DNA of 12,852 nt, taken from the NCBI GenBank assembly GCA_020433785.1, contig JAGRCC010000385.1:1-12852 (forward strand), written 5' to 3'. This document shows, piece after piece, positions 12,829 through 12,852 of the stretch. This stretch comes from Anaerolineae bacterium. GTDB taxonomy: Bacteria; Chloroflexota; Anaerolineae; 4572-78; J111. Both the position numbers and the translations under genes were made by a program. Position 1 is the first letter of the stretch. Every line of letters starts with the position of its first letter. The notes under the pieces were generated by a model. That model saw only the letters and a program-made list of their open reading frames with translations. It did no database searches and was not told the DNA's origin.

Positions 12829-12852
12829 ATGGGGAAAGCAACATTTAAGCGA
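12829..12852 (+). CDS. tuf: N-terminal fragment of a gene cut by the right edge, probably elongation factor Tu
   Basis: Eight codons, MGKATFKR, begin at the ATG after a good ribosome binding site (AAGGGGA at 12813-12819, nine bases away). The spacing of Lys3, Phe6 and Arg8 matches the EF-Tu start (MAKxKFER). A tRNA-Tyr directly upstream of tuf is a known arrangement, as in the E. coli tufB operon. With so few residues another protein, for example ribosomal protein L33, cannot be excluded. Confidence 0.65.

Overview
The window looks like a chromosomal segment of a Chloroflexota bacterium, probably Anaerolineae-like. This is an inference from three things: gene content and order, a Thr/Pro-rich 'TPTPT' linker in a membrane protein (positions 315-1295), and intergenic DNA full of small palindromes and short-period tandem repeats. 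No marker gene such as rRNA is present, so the assignment is tentative. Every gene left of about 6.7 kb is on the minus strand and every gene right of 6.9 kb is on the plus strand. The two halves diverge from a promoter-rich gap at 6681-6913.

Left half, minus strand, read right to left: a TsaC/Sua5-type threonylcarbamoyl-AMP synthase (6051-6680); a two-gene glycan cassette made of a GT4 glycosyltransferase and an overlapping WecG/TagA/CpsF glycosyltransferase (4022-5934), ending at a hairpin terminator; a short-chain dehydrogenase and a divergent QueA-like protein with an extended N-terminus (1730-3682); and an unrecognised single-pass membrane protein with a coiled-coil N-terminus (315-1295), followed by a terminator. 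The gaps here carry two copies, in opposite orientation, of one 83-bp composite palindrome (1343-1425 and 3945-4027). A compact 34-bp relative lies at 1662-1695. The outer arms of the large element supply the stop codon of the WecG-family gene and the most upstream possible start codon of the membrane-protein gene.

Right half, plus strand: thioredoxin with its own promoter and terminator (6914-7252); radA, apparently leaderless (7397-8770); a 495-bp gene-free stretch holding a good promoter, several hairpins and a strong terminator (candidate ncRNA or attenuated leader, about 8844-9190); then a tight PIN-TRAM, cysS, rlmB-type cluster (9266-12564); then tRNA-Tyr(GUA) with its own promoter; and the first eight codons of a gene that is probably tuf. 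The order radA, PIN-TRAM (yacL), cysS, rlmB, translation genes matches a shortened form of the Bacillus radA-disA-yacL-ispDF-gltX-cysE-cysS-mrnC-rlmB-secE region, which supports vertical inheritance of this half.

Most genes serve translation or housekeeping: t6A formation, possible queuosine chemistry, Cys-tRNA charging, 23S rRNA methylation, tRNA-Tyr, EF-Tu, redox and recombination. QueA-type chemistry acts on tRNAs with GUN anticodons, and tRNA-Tyr(GUA) is one of these. The most unusual material is the 83-bp palindromic element family, the structured 8844-9190 region, the promoter-hairpin-tRNA arrangement at 12593-12667, and the membrane protein at the left end.
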